Positions 44,356-53,247 are shown, counted from the first letter of the stretch. The stretch: DNA of 61,997 bases from an uncultured Pirellulaceae bacterium (GCA_905480545.1 CAJQQR010000001.1:1-61997); one strand, 5' to 3'. Translations and numbers: made by a program. Notes: generated by a model from the sequence alone, not told the origin.

Positions 44356-45843
44356 ATGGCAAATCGAAAAACTTATTTGGCAGTTGACTTAGGGGCATCG
44401 AGCGGACGTTTGGTCGCCGGGCGATTTGACGGGGCAAAGCTATCGCTTCAGGATGTCAATCGGTTCGAAAATGGCGGTGTCAGATTCAACGATCGATTGC
44501 AATGGAACCTACCTGGGCTATGGCAGCATATCAAAGACGGCATGCGTAAGGCTCGCATTGAATTCGGCGATAACATTGCCAGCATCGGCGTCGACACATG
44601 GGGCGTCGATTTTGCGATGTTGGGAAAGCACAATGAAATTCTGGCCAATCCCTATCATTATCGTGATGCACAGACAGCTGGGATTCTGTCTTCTGTTTTT
44701 GAAGTCGTCTCACGAAATGACATCTTTCATACAACCGGCCTACAATTTATGGAACTCAATACGCTATACCAACTGATTGCGATGAAGCGTGCGAATTCGC
44801 CGATTCTGCATATGGCGGATTCGATGTTGTTGATACCCGATCTTTTTCATTGGCTGATGACTGGCGTAAAGACAAACGAGCGTACGAACGCTTCGACGAC
44901 TCAATTTTTCAATCCAATAAAAAATGAATGGGCGGTCGATTTGCTTACCAAGTTCGATGTACCGACTCATTTTTTACAGGAGATAACGCCGCCTGGCACC
45001 AACATAGGAAAGTTGCTTCCCGGGCTGCAGGAAGAAACCGGCTTGAAAACGATCGACGTCATTTTGCCGGGAACGCATGATACCGCCAGCGCTGTCATGG
45101 CAGTCCCCACAGTCTCGACGGGCAGGACAGACTGGTGTTATATCAGCAGTGGAACATGGTCACTCATGGGCGTTGAGACTCAAACGCCACTGATCAATGA
45201 ACGAGTCGGCGAATTGAACTTCACCAACGAAGCAGGTGTTGGCGGAACGACTCGATTGCTGAAAAACATTGCCGGATTGTGGTTGATTCAAGAGTGCCGC
45301 CGAATCTGGCAAGAGGAGGGACGAAAGCTGGAATGGTTCCATTTGGTTGAAGCAGCGAACGAGAGCACGCCACTGGCCTCGTTTATTGAGCCGGATCTTG
45401 CAAGGTTCGTTTCGCCTAAAAGTATGCCGAACGAAATCCGGACATTCTGTCGAGAAACGGGCCAAACGGTTCCCGAGTCCGACGGCGCTATTATTCGTTG
45501 CGCACTAGAGAGTTTGGCGATGCGATATCGAATGGTTTTGGAGTGGCTTGAAGAACTGGTTGGCAACCGGATCGAAACCATTCACATTGTTGGCGGTGGG
45601 ACTCAAAATGAATTGCTCTGCCAGATGGCGGCCAACGCGTGCGGTCGTCGAGTGGTAACCGGCCCCATTGAGGCAACGGCGATTGGAAACTTGATGCAGC
45701 AACTGATCGCCAACGGCGATGTCGGTTCAATTTCTGATGCACGGCAAATCATTGCGAACAGTTTCGACTTGACGACCTACGAACCCGAGCATGCTTCGGT
45801 CTGGAACGAAGCCTACCCACGCTTTCTCGAGATTTTGCAATAG
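44356..45843 (+). CDS. rhaB: Rhamnulokinase
   Basis: ATG at 44356 is preferred over the adjacent TTG. The 495 residues match FGGY-family rhamnulokinase: TYLAVDLGASSGRLVAGRFD at the N-terminus, VDTWGVDFAML, YHYRDAQT, the phosphate-site PGTHDTASAV, SGTWSLMGVE and ETIHIVGGGTQNELLCQMAA. RhaB phosphorylates L-rhamnulose to rhamnulose-1-phosphate in rhamnose catabolism. The usual partners rhaA, rhaD and a rhamnose mutarotase are absent; instead a radical SAM gene starts seven bases after its stop. This suggests either split rhamnose genes or a new context for rhaB. Confidence 0.93.
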   Translation: MANRKTYLAVDLGASSGRLVAGRFDGAKLSLQDVNRFENGGVRFNDRLQWNLPGLWQHIKDGMRKARIEFGDNIASIGVDTWGVDFAMLGKHNEILANPYHYRDAQTAGILSSVFEVVSRNDIFHTTGLQFMELNTLYQLIAMKRANSPILHMADSMLLIPDLFHWLMTGVKTNERTNASTTQFFNPIKNEWAVDLLTKFDVPTHFLQEITPPGTNIGKLLPGLQEETGLKTIDVILPGTHDTASAVMAVPTVSTGRTDWCYISSGTWSLMGVETQTPLINERVGELNFTNEAGVGGTTRLLKNIAGLWLIQECRRIWQEEGRKLEWFHLVEAANESTPLASFIEPDLARFVSPKSMPNEIRTFCRETGQTVPESDGAIIRCALESLAMRYRMVLEWLEELVGNRIETIHIVGGGTQNELLCQMAANACGRRVVTGPIEATAIGNLMQQLIANGDVGSISDARQIIANSFDLTTYEPEHASVWNEAYPRFLEILQ

Positions 45844-45850
45844 CAGATCC

Positions 45851-46684
45851 ATGCAAATAAAAATTTCATCGAACGGCAACGCGTTTCTTGGCGATCCGAA
45901 AACGCAACTTCGGATCGGAAACGTTGCCCAATCGTGTCCATATGAAATCTCATCGAAGACTGAATTGCAAGTTGAACTGGAACTGCCCAACTTTCACTGC
46001 AACATTGGTGGTGAAGATCCGACGACCGGACAAATGGCTTGCCTAATGTGCCCTCGTTCGTTGCGTGACTTTAAAAGGGAAGACGACCACGTCGCATCGA
46101 TTTGCGATTCACTCAAGCCGCATGTAGCGAATATCCAAAGGCTGGAAATTTCTGGATTGGCCGAACCATTTTGGCGAGACCGGATTTTTGAGATCCTAGA
46201 GTCGCTCGACTTGAATCGAGATTCCAACATAAAAATCGTGACAACGACCAATGGAACATTATTAAATAAAACAACGCGAGATCGTTGGTTCGATTTGGTT
46301 CCAAAGTCAGAGATTCGTTTCTCCATCGATGCTACAAACCCAGAGACCTACGTGCGGATTAGACGCATTCATGAATTCGATTTGGTTGTGGAGAACATGA
46401 ATCAGTATTGCCGCGAACGTGACCCAGATCGTCATGTGGCGGTTTTGGGCAACAACATCAACATGTTAAATGTTGACGAATTGGATGAGATGGTGCAAAT
46501 GACCAAGGACAACTTTTGCCACGTTCTTTCCCTGGTACCCACTGCGTCCGTAGGTCCCCACCTCAATGATATCTGTTTAAATACGTCTAACGAGAGCATT
46601 TTCCGCGAGGCTGCAGAAAAGGCGAAACGCAAAGCAAAAGAATTGAAAGTCAATGTTCGATTTCCCGGCAATTGGCCAGCATAG
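45851..46684 (+). CDS. Radical SAM protein with expanded CX13CX2C motif
   Basis: The ATG at 45851 gives 277 residues. LELPNFHC at C50, then GQMACLMCPR with C64 and C67, gives a CX13CX2C cluster-binding loop in place of the usual CX3CX2C. Longer loops of this kind are known in a few families, such as the CX14CX2C of some QueE. The TIM-barrel elements follow: QRLEISGLAEPFWRDRIFEI, IVTTTNGTLLN, SEIRFSIDATNPETY and HVLSLVPTASVGP. The C-terminus stops without a SPASM cysteine domain. It starts seven bases after rhaB and ends nine bases before the lipoprotein peptidase gene, so it is in one operon with them. The substrate is unknown. Confidence 0.85.
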   Translation: MQIKISSNGNAFLGDPKTQLRIGNVAQSCPYEISSKTELQVELELPNFHCNIGGEDPTTGQMACLMCPRSLRDFKREDDHVASICDSLKPHVANIQRLEISGLAEPFWRDRIFEILESLDLNRDSNIKIVTTTNGTLLNKTTRDRWFDLVPKSEIRFSIDATNPETYVRIRRIHEFDLVVENMNQYCRERDPDRHVAVLGNNINMLNVDELDEMVQMTKDNFCHVLSLVPTASVGPHLNDICLNTSNESIFREAAEKAKRKAKELKVNVRFPGNWPA

Positions 46685-46693
46685 GAATTCTTG

Positions 46694-48034
46694 ATGAGTT
46701 CGCACGCTTCCGGAAAACTCGCAGTTCAATTCCTGATGATTACGTCATTGGCTTTGATCTTTGGATGTCAAAAGCGTTCTGACACCGAAGCTGAAGCGAC
46801 CAAACAAATCCCTGTGACCGCGGATGCTCAATCGCCGTTGAACGGAACAATTACCGGCGCATCGATGGCGCCGATGCTGATGGGAGAACACCAGGCGTCC
46901 AAATGTTCCGAATGCGGCTTCGAAATGCGTTTTGAAATCATGAGGTCAATTTCCAAATTCATTTGCTCAAATTGCGGTCAAGAGAATCGACTGGCTGACC
47001 GCGAAGTGAAGACGATACTTGGTGATCAACGACTCTTTGAAAAGCGTGCTACAAAACAAGCATTACAGCACTGGGATGTTGTAGCTTTCAAATCAGCAAC
47101 GGGAAATGAATCTGACCATAAAGTAAAACGCATTGTTGGGTTACCGGGTGAGACGATTGAACTACATTCTGGCGATTTGTGGGTGGATGGAGAGCGAACT
47201 GTAAAACCAGAGCACGTTTTTGAGAAAATGAAAGTCTTGGTTCATGACTCGAATTCTGCCTCCAAGGCTAGTCCGCGTTGGATACAAAACCAACAACACG
47301 CTCACTTCCCGGTCAAACTGAGTCGTGATAACACATCTTTGCGTTATCAACATCTTGGATGTTATCGCAAGCGGGACCAACGCCGAGAAGAATTAATTAA
47401 GGATTCGTATGGGTTTAACCAAACTTTGTCTCGGTCTTTGAACACGGTCAGTGATTTTGGAGTTGAAATTACGCTATCGGACATTGCGGATCTCCAAATC
47501 GAACTACAAATGCGCACCGAAAAATATGGACTGGTGCAGTTTGATTTCCAGCAAAACTCCGATCACTCTTCCGGGGATCGCTATTGCGTTTGGCAAAGTC
47601 GAAAAGAGGAGGATAATGAAAAGAGGTTTGCTGGACCCCATTCAAAGCTGCCGGGGTCTGGTGTTCTTCAATTTTGGTTACGCGACGGAGAGGCCCGACT
47701 GATCGCAAATGGAGCCGTATTCGGAGAATGCAAGCTTTACGAGAAAAGCCCGGCTCCGATGCCGGCGAAAAATCAACTTGCAGACGCACTCTTCGAAGTT
47801 CGCCCATCGAATCAAATTGTGTTGTCAAAGCTGACTGCCAACCATGGCGAAATCAAACGCATTCGTGTCTTCCGCGATCTTTACTACTACGACCGGCAGC
47901 CCGGTCGGAAACATGTGATCGGCAAGGACGAATACTTCGTACTAGGCGACAATGTCCCCGTTTCGAATGATTCACGACACTTTGGCGGTATCAAGAGCGA
48001 TTCGGTCATTGCGGTTCTGCAAAACATAGAATAG
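46694..48034 (+). CDS. Lipoprotein-type signal peptidase I paralogue with zinc ribbon
   Basis: ATG at 46694 is used (a TTG precedes it). This 446-residue S26 peptidase starts with a lipoprotein signal ending ALIFGC (Cys25), not the usual transmembrane anchor. The catalytic Ser57 (GASMAP) and Lys145 (KVKRIVGLPGE) form the signal-peptidase dyad. A zinc ribbon lies between them (C71, C74, C91, C94 in CSECG and CSNCG). A long insert of ~250 residues with beta-rich segments precedes box E, FVLGDNVPVSNDSRHFGGI. The full set of catalytic boxes suggests activity. Lipid anchoring on the outer face is unusual for this family. It follows rhaB and the radical SAM gene in one operon. Confidence 0.85.
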   Translation: MSSHASGKLAVQFLMITSLALIFGCQKRSDTEAEATKQIPVTADAQSPLNGTITGASMAPMLMGEHQASKCSECGFEMRFEIMRSISKFICSNCGQENRLADREVKTILGDQRLFEKRATKQALQHWDVVAFKSATGNESDHKVKRIVGLPGETIELHSGDLWVDGERTVKPEHVFEKMKVLVHDSNSASKASPRWIQNQQHAHFPVKLSRDNTSLRYQHLGCYRKRDQRREELIKDSYGFNQTLSRSLNTVSDFGVEITLSDIADLQIELQMRTEKYGLVQFDFQQNSDHSSGDRYCVWQSRKEEDNEKRFAGPHSKLPGSGVLQFWLRDGEARLIANGAVFGECKLYEKSPAPMPAKNQLADALFEVRPSNQIVLSKLTANHGEIKRIRVFRDLYYYDRQPGRKHVIGKDEYFVLGDNVPVSNDSRHFGGIKSDSVIAVLQNIE

Positions 48035-48275
48035 TTACCGGTCGATCTCTCCTTCTGTTTTGGGCAGACATGAATCCAGCAATTCCACGATGCTATCAGA
48101 CGAGATGTAAGTATCTTTTCCCAGGATTTTTCGCTATAAAACTAGATTCGAATCCGAATAGCCTCGCTGTGCGGCAAAATTTGTTCTCAGGATTCATAAC
48201 CGGTTCAAAATTGACGCAATTGTCCTAGTTTCAGACCTATCCGTTTGAAACGTTTCAACCAACGCCGAATTTCAA

Positions 48276-50216
48276 ATGAAAAAGAAGAAAAAGCCGTTCG
48301 AAATTTCTGATTCGACTAAAAAGAAAAAATCAAAGAACGATTCTTCGTCGCGTTCGGGCCAATCAGCGGGTGTCGCCAAAGTGGGATTCTTTTCGGATCC
48401 TGGCGTTCGTGAAACGATCGAGTCGATTGTGGTGGCCGTAATTTTGGCCCTCTTGTTTCGGGCGTATGAAGCGGAAGCGTTTGTCATTCCAACCGGATCG
48501 ATGGCACCTACACTACAAGGGCGGCATGTCGACATTCATTGTGAAGAATGTGGCTATAACTTTCGCGTCGGTGCAAGCGCAGAAAACCCTGATACCCGTG
48601 CGGCACGCATGGCCAATGGTGAGCCTTGGCTGACCGGGCACGCGACCTGTCCGATTTGCCGGTACACGCACGACCTTGACCGTAAATTCAAAGGCTGGCC
48701 ATCCAACAAAGATTCGTTCTACGGCGATCGGATTATCGTCAGCAAATTCGCTTATGAATTGTCTGACCCTGAACGATGGGACGTGATCGTTTTTAAGTAC
48801 CCCTCCAATCCAAAGCAAAATTACATTAAACGCTTGATCGGACTTCCGGGTGAAACCATCAAACTTGAATTCGGAAACGTCTATGTGCTCAACAATGAAA
48901 CACTCGGTTTCGATATCGCTAGAAAGCCACACCATAAATTGAAAGCGATGCTTCAAGGCGTCGACGATACGAATTTTATTGCCAAGAAATTGAAGGAAGT
49001 GAATTGGCCATCACGCTGGGACGAATGGTCGTCTCGCGACGATCAGAAACAATGGTCCATTGATAATTCTCAAAAGACGCCCACATTCAGTTTGTCCACC
49101 TCGTCGGACAGGTCTTGGCTTCGCTACCGTCACGTTGTGCCTTGGACGCATGACTGGGTTTCCTACCTACGCAACGGCGAGTTACCGCCGCGACTCAAAG
49201 ATTTCAAGGGACAACTGATCTCCGATTTCTACGCCTATAACTATAAGCTACCGCAACGTCTGAATGAGAACTATTCGGTTGAAGACATCATCGGATTATT
49301 TGGCGTTCATGCGACAGATCGGTATCTGACGGAACTTTCTGGAATCCACTGGGTTCCAGATCTCGCCGTTGATTCTCTGGTCGAAATAAAATCAGACAGT
49401 GGCGAATTGGTTTTTGATATTGTAAAAGGGGGCGATCACTTTTACTGCACGATTGACGTGGCCACGGGACTTGCAAGCTTAAGTTGCGACAATAAAAACG
49501 TTAGTTTCGTTTCGCCCGATAAGCCCGTTTCTGAGAAACCGGTTGCTGGAACTCCGATTCGAGGCAAAGGAAGTTACAAAATTCGATACGCCAATGTGGA
49601 TGATAAACTTTATCTGTGGGTGAACGAAAAGGTGATTCAATTCGATGGGCCAACAGAATACGAAAATTCGGTAACACGTTTTCCAATGCCGAAGTACTCT
49701 GCGGACGATCCAGGTGACGCGGAGCCAATCGGGATCGGTGGAAAAGAAATTGACCTCGAGGTCAAACGCTTGCAGGTTCTTCGCGACGTGTATTACATCG
49801 GGAATCGCAAAAGTTACGACCCGGAATTGGGAGACATCGTTTTTGCGCAAGAGTATCGTACGAAACAGATTCGGTTGGTCAACGACAATGGAAAATCAGC
49901 CGTTAGCTATGATCAATTTGTGCATAAAATCCGGGACATCTTTGAAGACCCCCTTACATGGTCAAAAAACCAAGCCTTCGATCTGTTTTCAGACATGATT
50001 CACGATCGACCAGAGTACAACTATCGCTTGTCGGAGGATCAGTTTATGCCGTTGGGCGACAACAGTCCCAGCAGCATGGATTCACGGGCGTGGCCGCATG
50101 GTCACTTCTTTGATCGCAAATTCTTGATCGGCAAGGCATTGTTTATCTACTGGCCCCATGCGTGGAGGCAACCATTTTTCTTCCCGAATTTCAAGCGAAT
50201 GGGTTTCATTCGTTGA
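48276..50216 (+). CDS. lepB: Signal peptidase I with large insert
   Basis: This 646-residue protein, about twice the usual length, has a Lys-rich N-terminus and one membrane helix (SIVVAVILALLFRAYEAEAF). Catalytic Ser75 (PTGSMAPTL) and Lys185 (NYIKRLIGLPGET) form the dyad. A zinc ribbon (C89, C92, C125, C128) lies between the boxes, and box E is FMPLGDNSPSSMDSRAW near the C-terminus. Residues ~205-585 form an insert with beta-strand-rich segments similar in arrangement to the insert in the preceding gene, suggesting duplication. LepB removes signal peptides from Sec-exported proteins. It lies 241 bases after the lipoprotein paralogue and just before lptB. Confidence 0.93.
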   Translation: MKKKKKPFEISDSTKKKKSKNDSSSRSGQSAGVAKVGFFSDPGVRETIESIVVAVILALLFRAYEAEAFVIPTGSMAPTLQGRHVDIHCEECGYNFRVGASAENPDTRAARMANGEPWLTGHATCPICRYTHDLDRKFKGWPSNKDSFYGDRIIVSKFAYELSDPERWDVIVFKYPSNPKQNYIKRLIGLPGETIKLEFGNVYVLNNETLGFDIARKPHHKLKAMLQGVDDTNFIAKKLKEVNWPSRWDEWSSRDDQKQWSIDNSQKTPTFSLSTSSDRSWLRYRHVVPWTHDWVSYLRNGELPPRLKDFKGQLISDFYAYNYKLPQRLNENYSVEDIIGLFGVHATDRYLTELSGIHWVPDLAVDSLVEIKSDSGELVFDIVKGGDHFYCTIDVATGLASLSCDNKNVSFVSPDKPVSEKPVAGTPIRGKGSYKIRYANVDDKLYLWVNEKVIQFDGPTEYENSVTRFPMPKYSADDPGDAEPIGIGGKEIDLEVKRLQVLRDVYYIGNRKSYDPELGDIVFAQEYRTKQIRLVNDNGKSAVSYDQFVHKIRDIFEDPLTWSKNQAFDLFSDMIHDRPEYNYRLSEDQFMPLGDNSPSSMDSRAWPHGHFFDRKFLIGKALFIYWPHAWRQPFFFPNFKRMGFIR

Positions 50217-50339
50217 TTCCATCATTGATTCAACGGCGCGAAATGACGGCATTGGATTGAACGTAAATGAAAAAGTGGCGTATGGCTAATTTGAGTTGTT
50301 CGTCACAATGGAACAACGATTGGTTACGGAGAACCTAAG

Positions 50340-51449
50340 ATGTCGATTCTTAAAGTTGAAGGCCTTGAAAAATCATTTGGCAGCAGAAAAGTCGTAAAAG
50401 GCGTCAGCTTTGAGGTTGGCGAAGGCGAACTGGTCGGCTTACTGGGGCCCAACGGTGCTGGCAAAACGACCAGTTTTCGTATGACCTGCGGGTTGCTGGC
50501 ACCTGATGCTGGCAAGGTCTATCTCAACGGCGAAGATGTTACATCATGGCCAATGTACAAACGGGCGCGCGATGGAAACATGGGATACTTGCCGCAGCAA
50601 TCAAGTGTCTTTGCGAAGCTTTCGACCCAACAGAATCTACTGGCAATGATGGAGTTGCTCGGAATGAGTTGGCGTGACCGAAAAAAACGGTGCGCTGACC
50701 TGCTTGAGGAATTCGAGATCACCAAGATTCGCAAGTCCAAGGCCGGTGCGCTTTCTGGTGGAGAACGACGTCGTTTGGAGATTGCTCGCTGCCTGCTTTC
50801 CAACCCGAAAATCATCATGCTCGATGAACCGTTTGCGGGAATTGATCCCGTAACCGTTCAAAGCATTCAGGAAATCATCAAGCGATTATGTGAGGAGGGT
50901 ATTGCGATTCTAATCACCGATCATGCAGCCCGCGAGATTCTGCAAATTACGGAACGGACTTATGTTGTTAACGAAGGACAGATATTGTGCTCTGGTTCAG
51001 CTGATGAAATCATCAAACACCCAGAAGTGATCGAAAAGTACCTTGGTGAAATTGACAGCATTGAAACTCGAAAGATTTCGTCACGCGGGAAACGCTTGTC
51101 CAGCCCAACGCCCCACCCTACATCAGCGGATATTGTTCGGACAGCCAGTTCGAAAGATGCAAGCGTGGATTCAGCTCTTCAAAACAATGCTTCCGTGATT
51201 CATCCCACAAAACAACCAATCACGCGAGTAATCAAGCGATCTGATCCCCAAACCTTCGATTTTGATGATCAAATGCATAGAAGAAAGCCGGCCGAAACAT
51301 TGGAACAAGGTGCTAAAACAGCGAAACAAACCGATGCGGTTGATGACAATTTGAACGAAGAAGTTGGCCTCAGCGGAGCCGTGCCACCTCGTCGTCGCAG
51401 AGTCATCGCGACGCGACAAACCCTTTTGCGAAAAACCGATCTCGATTAA
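50340..51449 (+). CDS. lptB: LPS transport ATPase LptB with long C-terminal tail
   Basis: This 369-residue protein is a normal LptB for its first ~240 residues: ILKVEGLEKSFGSRKVVKGV, Walker A GPNGAGKTT, GYLPQQSSVFAKLS, signature LSGGERRRLEIARC, Walker B IIMLDEPFAGIDP, and the H-loop ILITDHAAREIL. The remaining ~130 residues are low complexity with many Lys, Ser and Thr. They end RRRRVIATRQTLLRKTDL, which is not found in standard LptB. LptB powers the LptFGC complex that extracts lipopolysaccharide. lptA, lptC, lptF and lptG are not in the window. It is likely cotranscribed after lepB, as the spacer is 123 bases. Confidence 0.94.
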   Translation: MSILKVEGLEKSFGSRKVVKGVSFEVGEGELVGLLGPNGAGKTTSFRMTCGLLAPDAGKVYLNGEDVTSWPMYKRARDGNMGYLPQQSSVFAKLSTQQNLLAMMELLGMSWRDRKKRCADLLEEFEITKIRKSKAGALSGGERRRLEIARCLLSNPKIIMLDEPFAGIDPVTVQSIQEIIKRLCEEGIAILITDHAAREILQITERTYVVNEGQILCSGSADEIIKHPEVIEKYLGEIDSIETRKISSRGKRLSSPTPHPTSADIVRTASSKDASVDSALQNNASVIHPTKQPITRVIKRSDPQTFDFDDQMHRRKPAETLEQGAKTAKQTDAVDDNLNEEVGLSGAVPPRRRRVIATRQTLLRKTDLD

Positions 51450-51508
51450 CTTAGTAGTCAGATCGATTTCTCATATCAAGATTTTTCGCTAACTCGTCTG
51501 GCATTTCT

Positions 51509-52537
51509 GTGGCACGATTTTTTTCACTTTGGGAAAAAAAGAAAGGGCATCGGCAGTCCGGTTCCCGGCTATTGGGTGGACTGAGCGCTGTCATCATTTA
51601 CTCGACGATCATGCTGATTGGCGTTGTTTTGTTTGTTGCGTTGATCACTTATCAATTCGGACAAGCGGAAGCGATTTCAATTGGATTTAGCATTGGTGGG
51701 TTCTGGATTCGCATGGCGATCATCTTGCTGATGATCGGGCTGGGAGGTTTCCAAACAGTCAATACCATATGGACGTTGAGTGTTTCGCCAGAAAGAAAAT
51801 CGGCAATCACGATCAAGGCGTCGCATCTCGATATTACTCAATCAAGTACGACAAAGCAGGAAGAATTCCCCAGCGTCCCTAATCATGAGTACATATCTGG
51901 CAGTCCAGGGGTGAGACTGCAACATCGGCTTCCAGCCAATAACGAATCAACATGGTTATTCGTGGCAGTTTCGGTCTTGGTCCTCATTTTGTTGGGTGTT
52001 GCGTCAACGCTGACCATGTTGATTGCCAATGAAATGATCACCCATGGAAAGGTAAACTGGATCGCCGCAGCACTTTGCCCAGTTTTTGTCGGTGGTTCCA
52101 TATGGGCGTGCAACCGATTTTACAAACAGCTGTTGGAAATCGCTGCAGTAGGCCCTTCAAACGTTGAGGTCTCGGCCCATCCATTGATTCCTGGTGAGAC
52201 TTACAAGGTATTCCTGTATCAATCCGGTTTGCTTCATTTTCGCCGATTAGATTTGGTTTTGGCGTGTTTCGAGCATGTTACCTACCAACAAGGAACAGAT
52301 ATTCGAACCGAAACGCGACGGGTTTCCCAAAAACGCCTGTTGAGGGTTCGAAATTTAAAGCTTGATCCCGGCCATCCATTCGAGCATCATAGCGAGTTGA
52401 CGATTCCAGACACAGCGATGCATTCTTTTCAATCGCCGTGCAATATGGTTTCATGGGTCATTGTCCTGACAGCGGTCTCCAACCGTTGGCCGAGATTCAC
52501 ACGAAGATTTCCAATTATTGTTCACCCGGTTACTTGA
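51509..52537 (+). CDS. Membrane protein with possible arrestin-like C-terminal domain
   Basis: This 342-residue protein starts at GTG 51509 with no strong ribosome binding site. It has two N-terminal membrane spans (AVIIYSTIMLIGVVLFVALI and FWIRMAIILLMIGLGGFQTV) and two more around residues 150-210 (LFVAVSVLVLILLGVAS and WIAAALCPVFVGGSIWA). The C-terminal ~120 residues are beta-rich and include VSAHPLIPGETYKVFLYQSG, LVLACFEHVTYQQGTD and LTIPDTAMHSFQSPCNMVSW. These resemble arrestin-like beta-sandwiches by pattern only. It follows lptB by 59 bases, so it may work in envelope biogenesis. The function is unknown. Confidence 0.65.
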   Translation: MARFFSLWEKKKGHRQSGSRLLGGLSAVIIYSTIMLIGVVLFVALITYQFGQAEAISIGFSIGGFWIRMAIILLMIGLGGFQTVNTIWTLSVSPERKSAITIKASHLDITQSSTTKQEEFPSVPNHEYISGSPGVRLQHRLPANNESTWLFVAVSVLVLILLGVASTLTMLIANEMITHGKVNWIAAALCPVFVGGSIWACNRFYKQLLEIAAVGPSNVEVSAHPLIPGETYKVFLYQSGLLHFRRLDLVLACFEHVTYQQGTDIRTETRRVSQKRLLRVRNLKLDPGHPFEHHSELTIPDTAMHSFQSPCNMVSWVIVLTAVSNRWPRFTRRFPIIVHPVT

Positions 52538-52573
52538 AGAATCGTGGTAAACTTTTCGGAAAGATTCGAAACA

Positions 52574-52607
52574 GTTACCTTGCCGCACCTGTTACCTTGC
52601 CGCACCT
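52574..52607 (+). repeat. 17-bp tandem duplication at the 5' end of the second arrestin-like gene
   Basis: GTTACCTTGCCGCACCT occurs at 52574-52590 and again at 52591-52607, followed by a truncated third unit GTTACCTCG. It sits just upstream of the preferred start of the following gene. Confidence 0.93.
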
Positions 52608-52617
52608 GTTACCTCGT

Positions 52618-53046
52618 ATGCAACTCGATCCCCTCATCAGCATGACCATCCTCGACTTTCGAACTCAGTTCGAGGCGGATGAGCTATTTCGTTGGGAGTT
52701 TCAAATCGATGCAGTGGGCAACCAAGATATCCTAGCGGTCGAGAACTCTGTCCTTTGGCACACCTCCGGAAAAGGGGATGAAGATATCGGCGTTCATTTT
52801 TTCGAGCGCCGTGTCGCGAAGAAGAATGAGCCACAAGACATGGTTTCACTTCGCCGATTCGAAACACTGCTGCCTAAAACGCCGATAACCTACGATGGTT
52901 TTATCCTTAAGATCCACTGGTGCATTCGAGTTCGCGTTTTCCTAAAAAGCGGAAAAGAATTGGCTGAGGAGATTCCGTTTCGGTTAACCAGTCCGCCGAA
53001 ACTAGAAAAAGCTTCTCGCCCGCAACTTCGTGTTGTGAGCGCTTGA
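52618..53046 (+). CDS. Hypothetical protein, possible arrestin-like partner
   Basis: The ATG at 52618 gives 142 residues; a longer frame from 52438 overlaps the preceding gene and the 17-bp repeat. The residues are beta-rich: ADELFRWEFQIDAVGNQDIL, VENSVLWHTSGKGDEDIGVH and FFERRVAKKNEPQDMVSLRR. The C-terminal strand is ILKIHWCIRVRVFLKSGKEL. There is no signal peptide or membrane span. The pattern recalls an arrestin-like fold, and adjacency to the four-span protein suggests the two act together; this is inference. No close ribosome binding site is seen; the ATG at 52642 is another option. Confidence 0.6.
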   Translation: MQLDPLISMTILDFRTQFEADELFRWEFQIDAVGNQDILAVENSVLWHTSGKGDEDIGVHFFERRVAKKNEPQDMVSLRRFETLLPKTPITYDGFILKIHWCIRVRVFLKSGKELAEEIPFRLTSPPKLEKASRPQLRVVSA

Positions 53047-53247
53047 TTCTTCGTTGAACCGTGGTTTGGCAATGATTCTGATCTGACTGACGGCCTTGCA
53101 CCGCTGACCGAGAGAATGCCTCACCGTCATGACGAATCGCTAAAATCCTTCGTAGACGAAGCACATTCATGCACAAGGATGGCTCCGTCAAATGACGAGC
53201 TCCGACACAATCTCCGGAGCCAAGTGAGCCTTGTTTCGCAAGAAACA

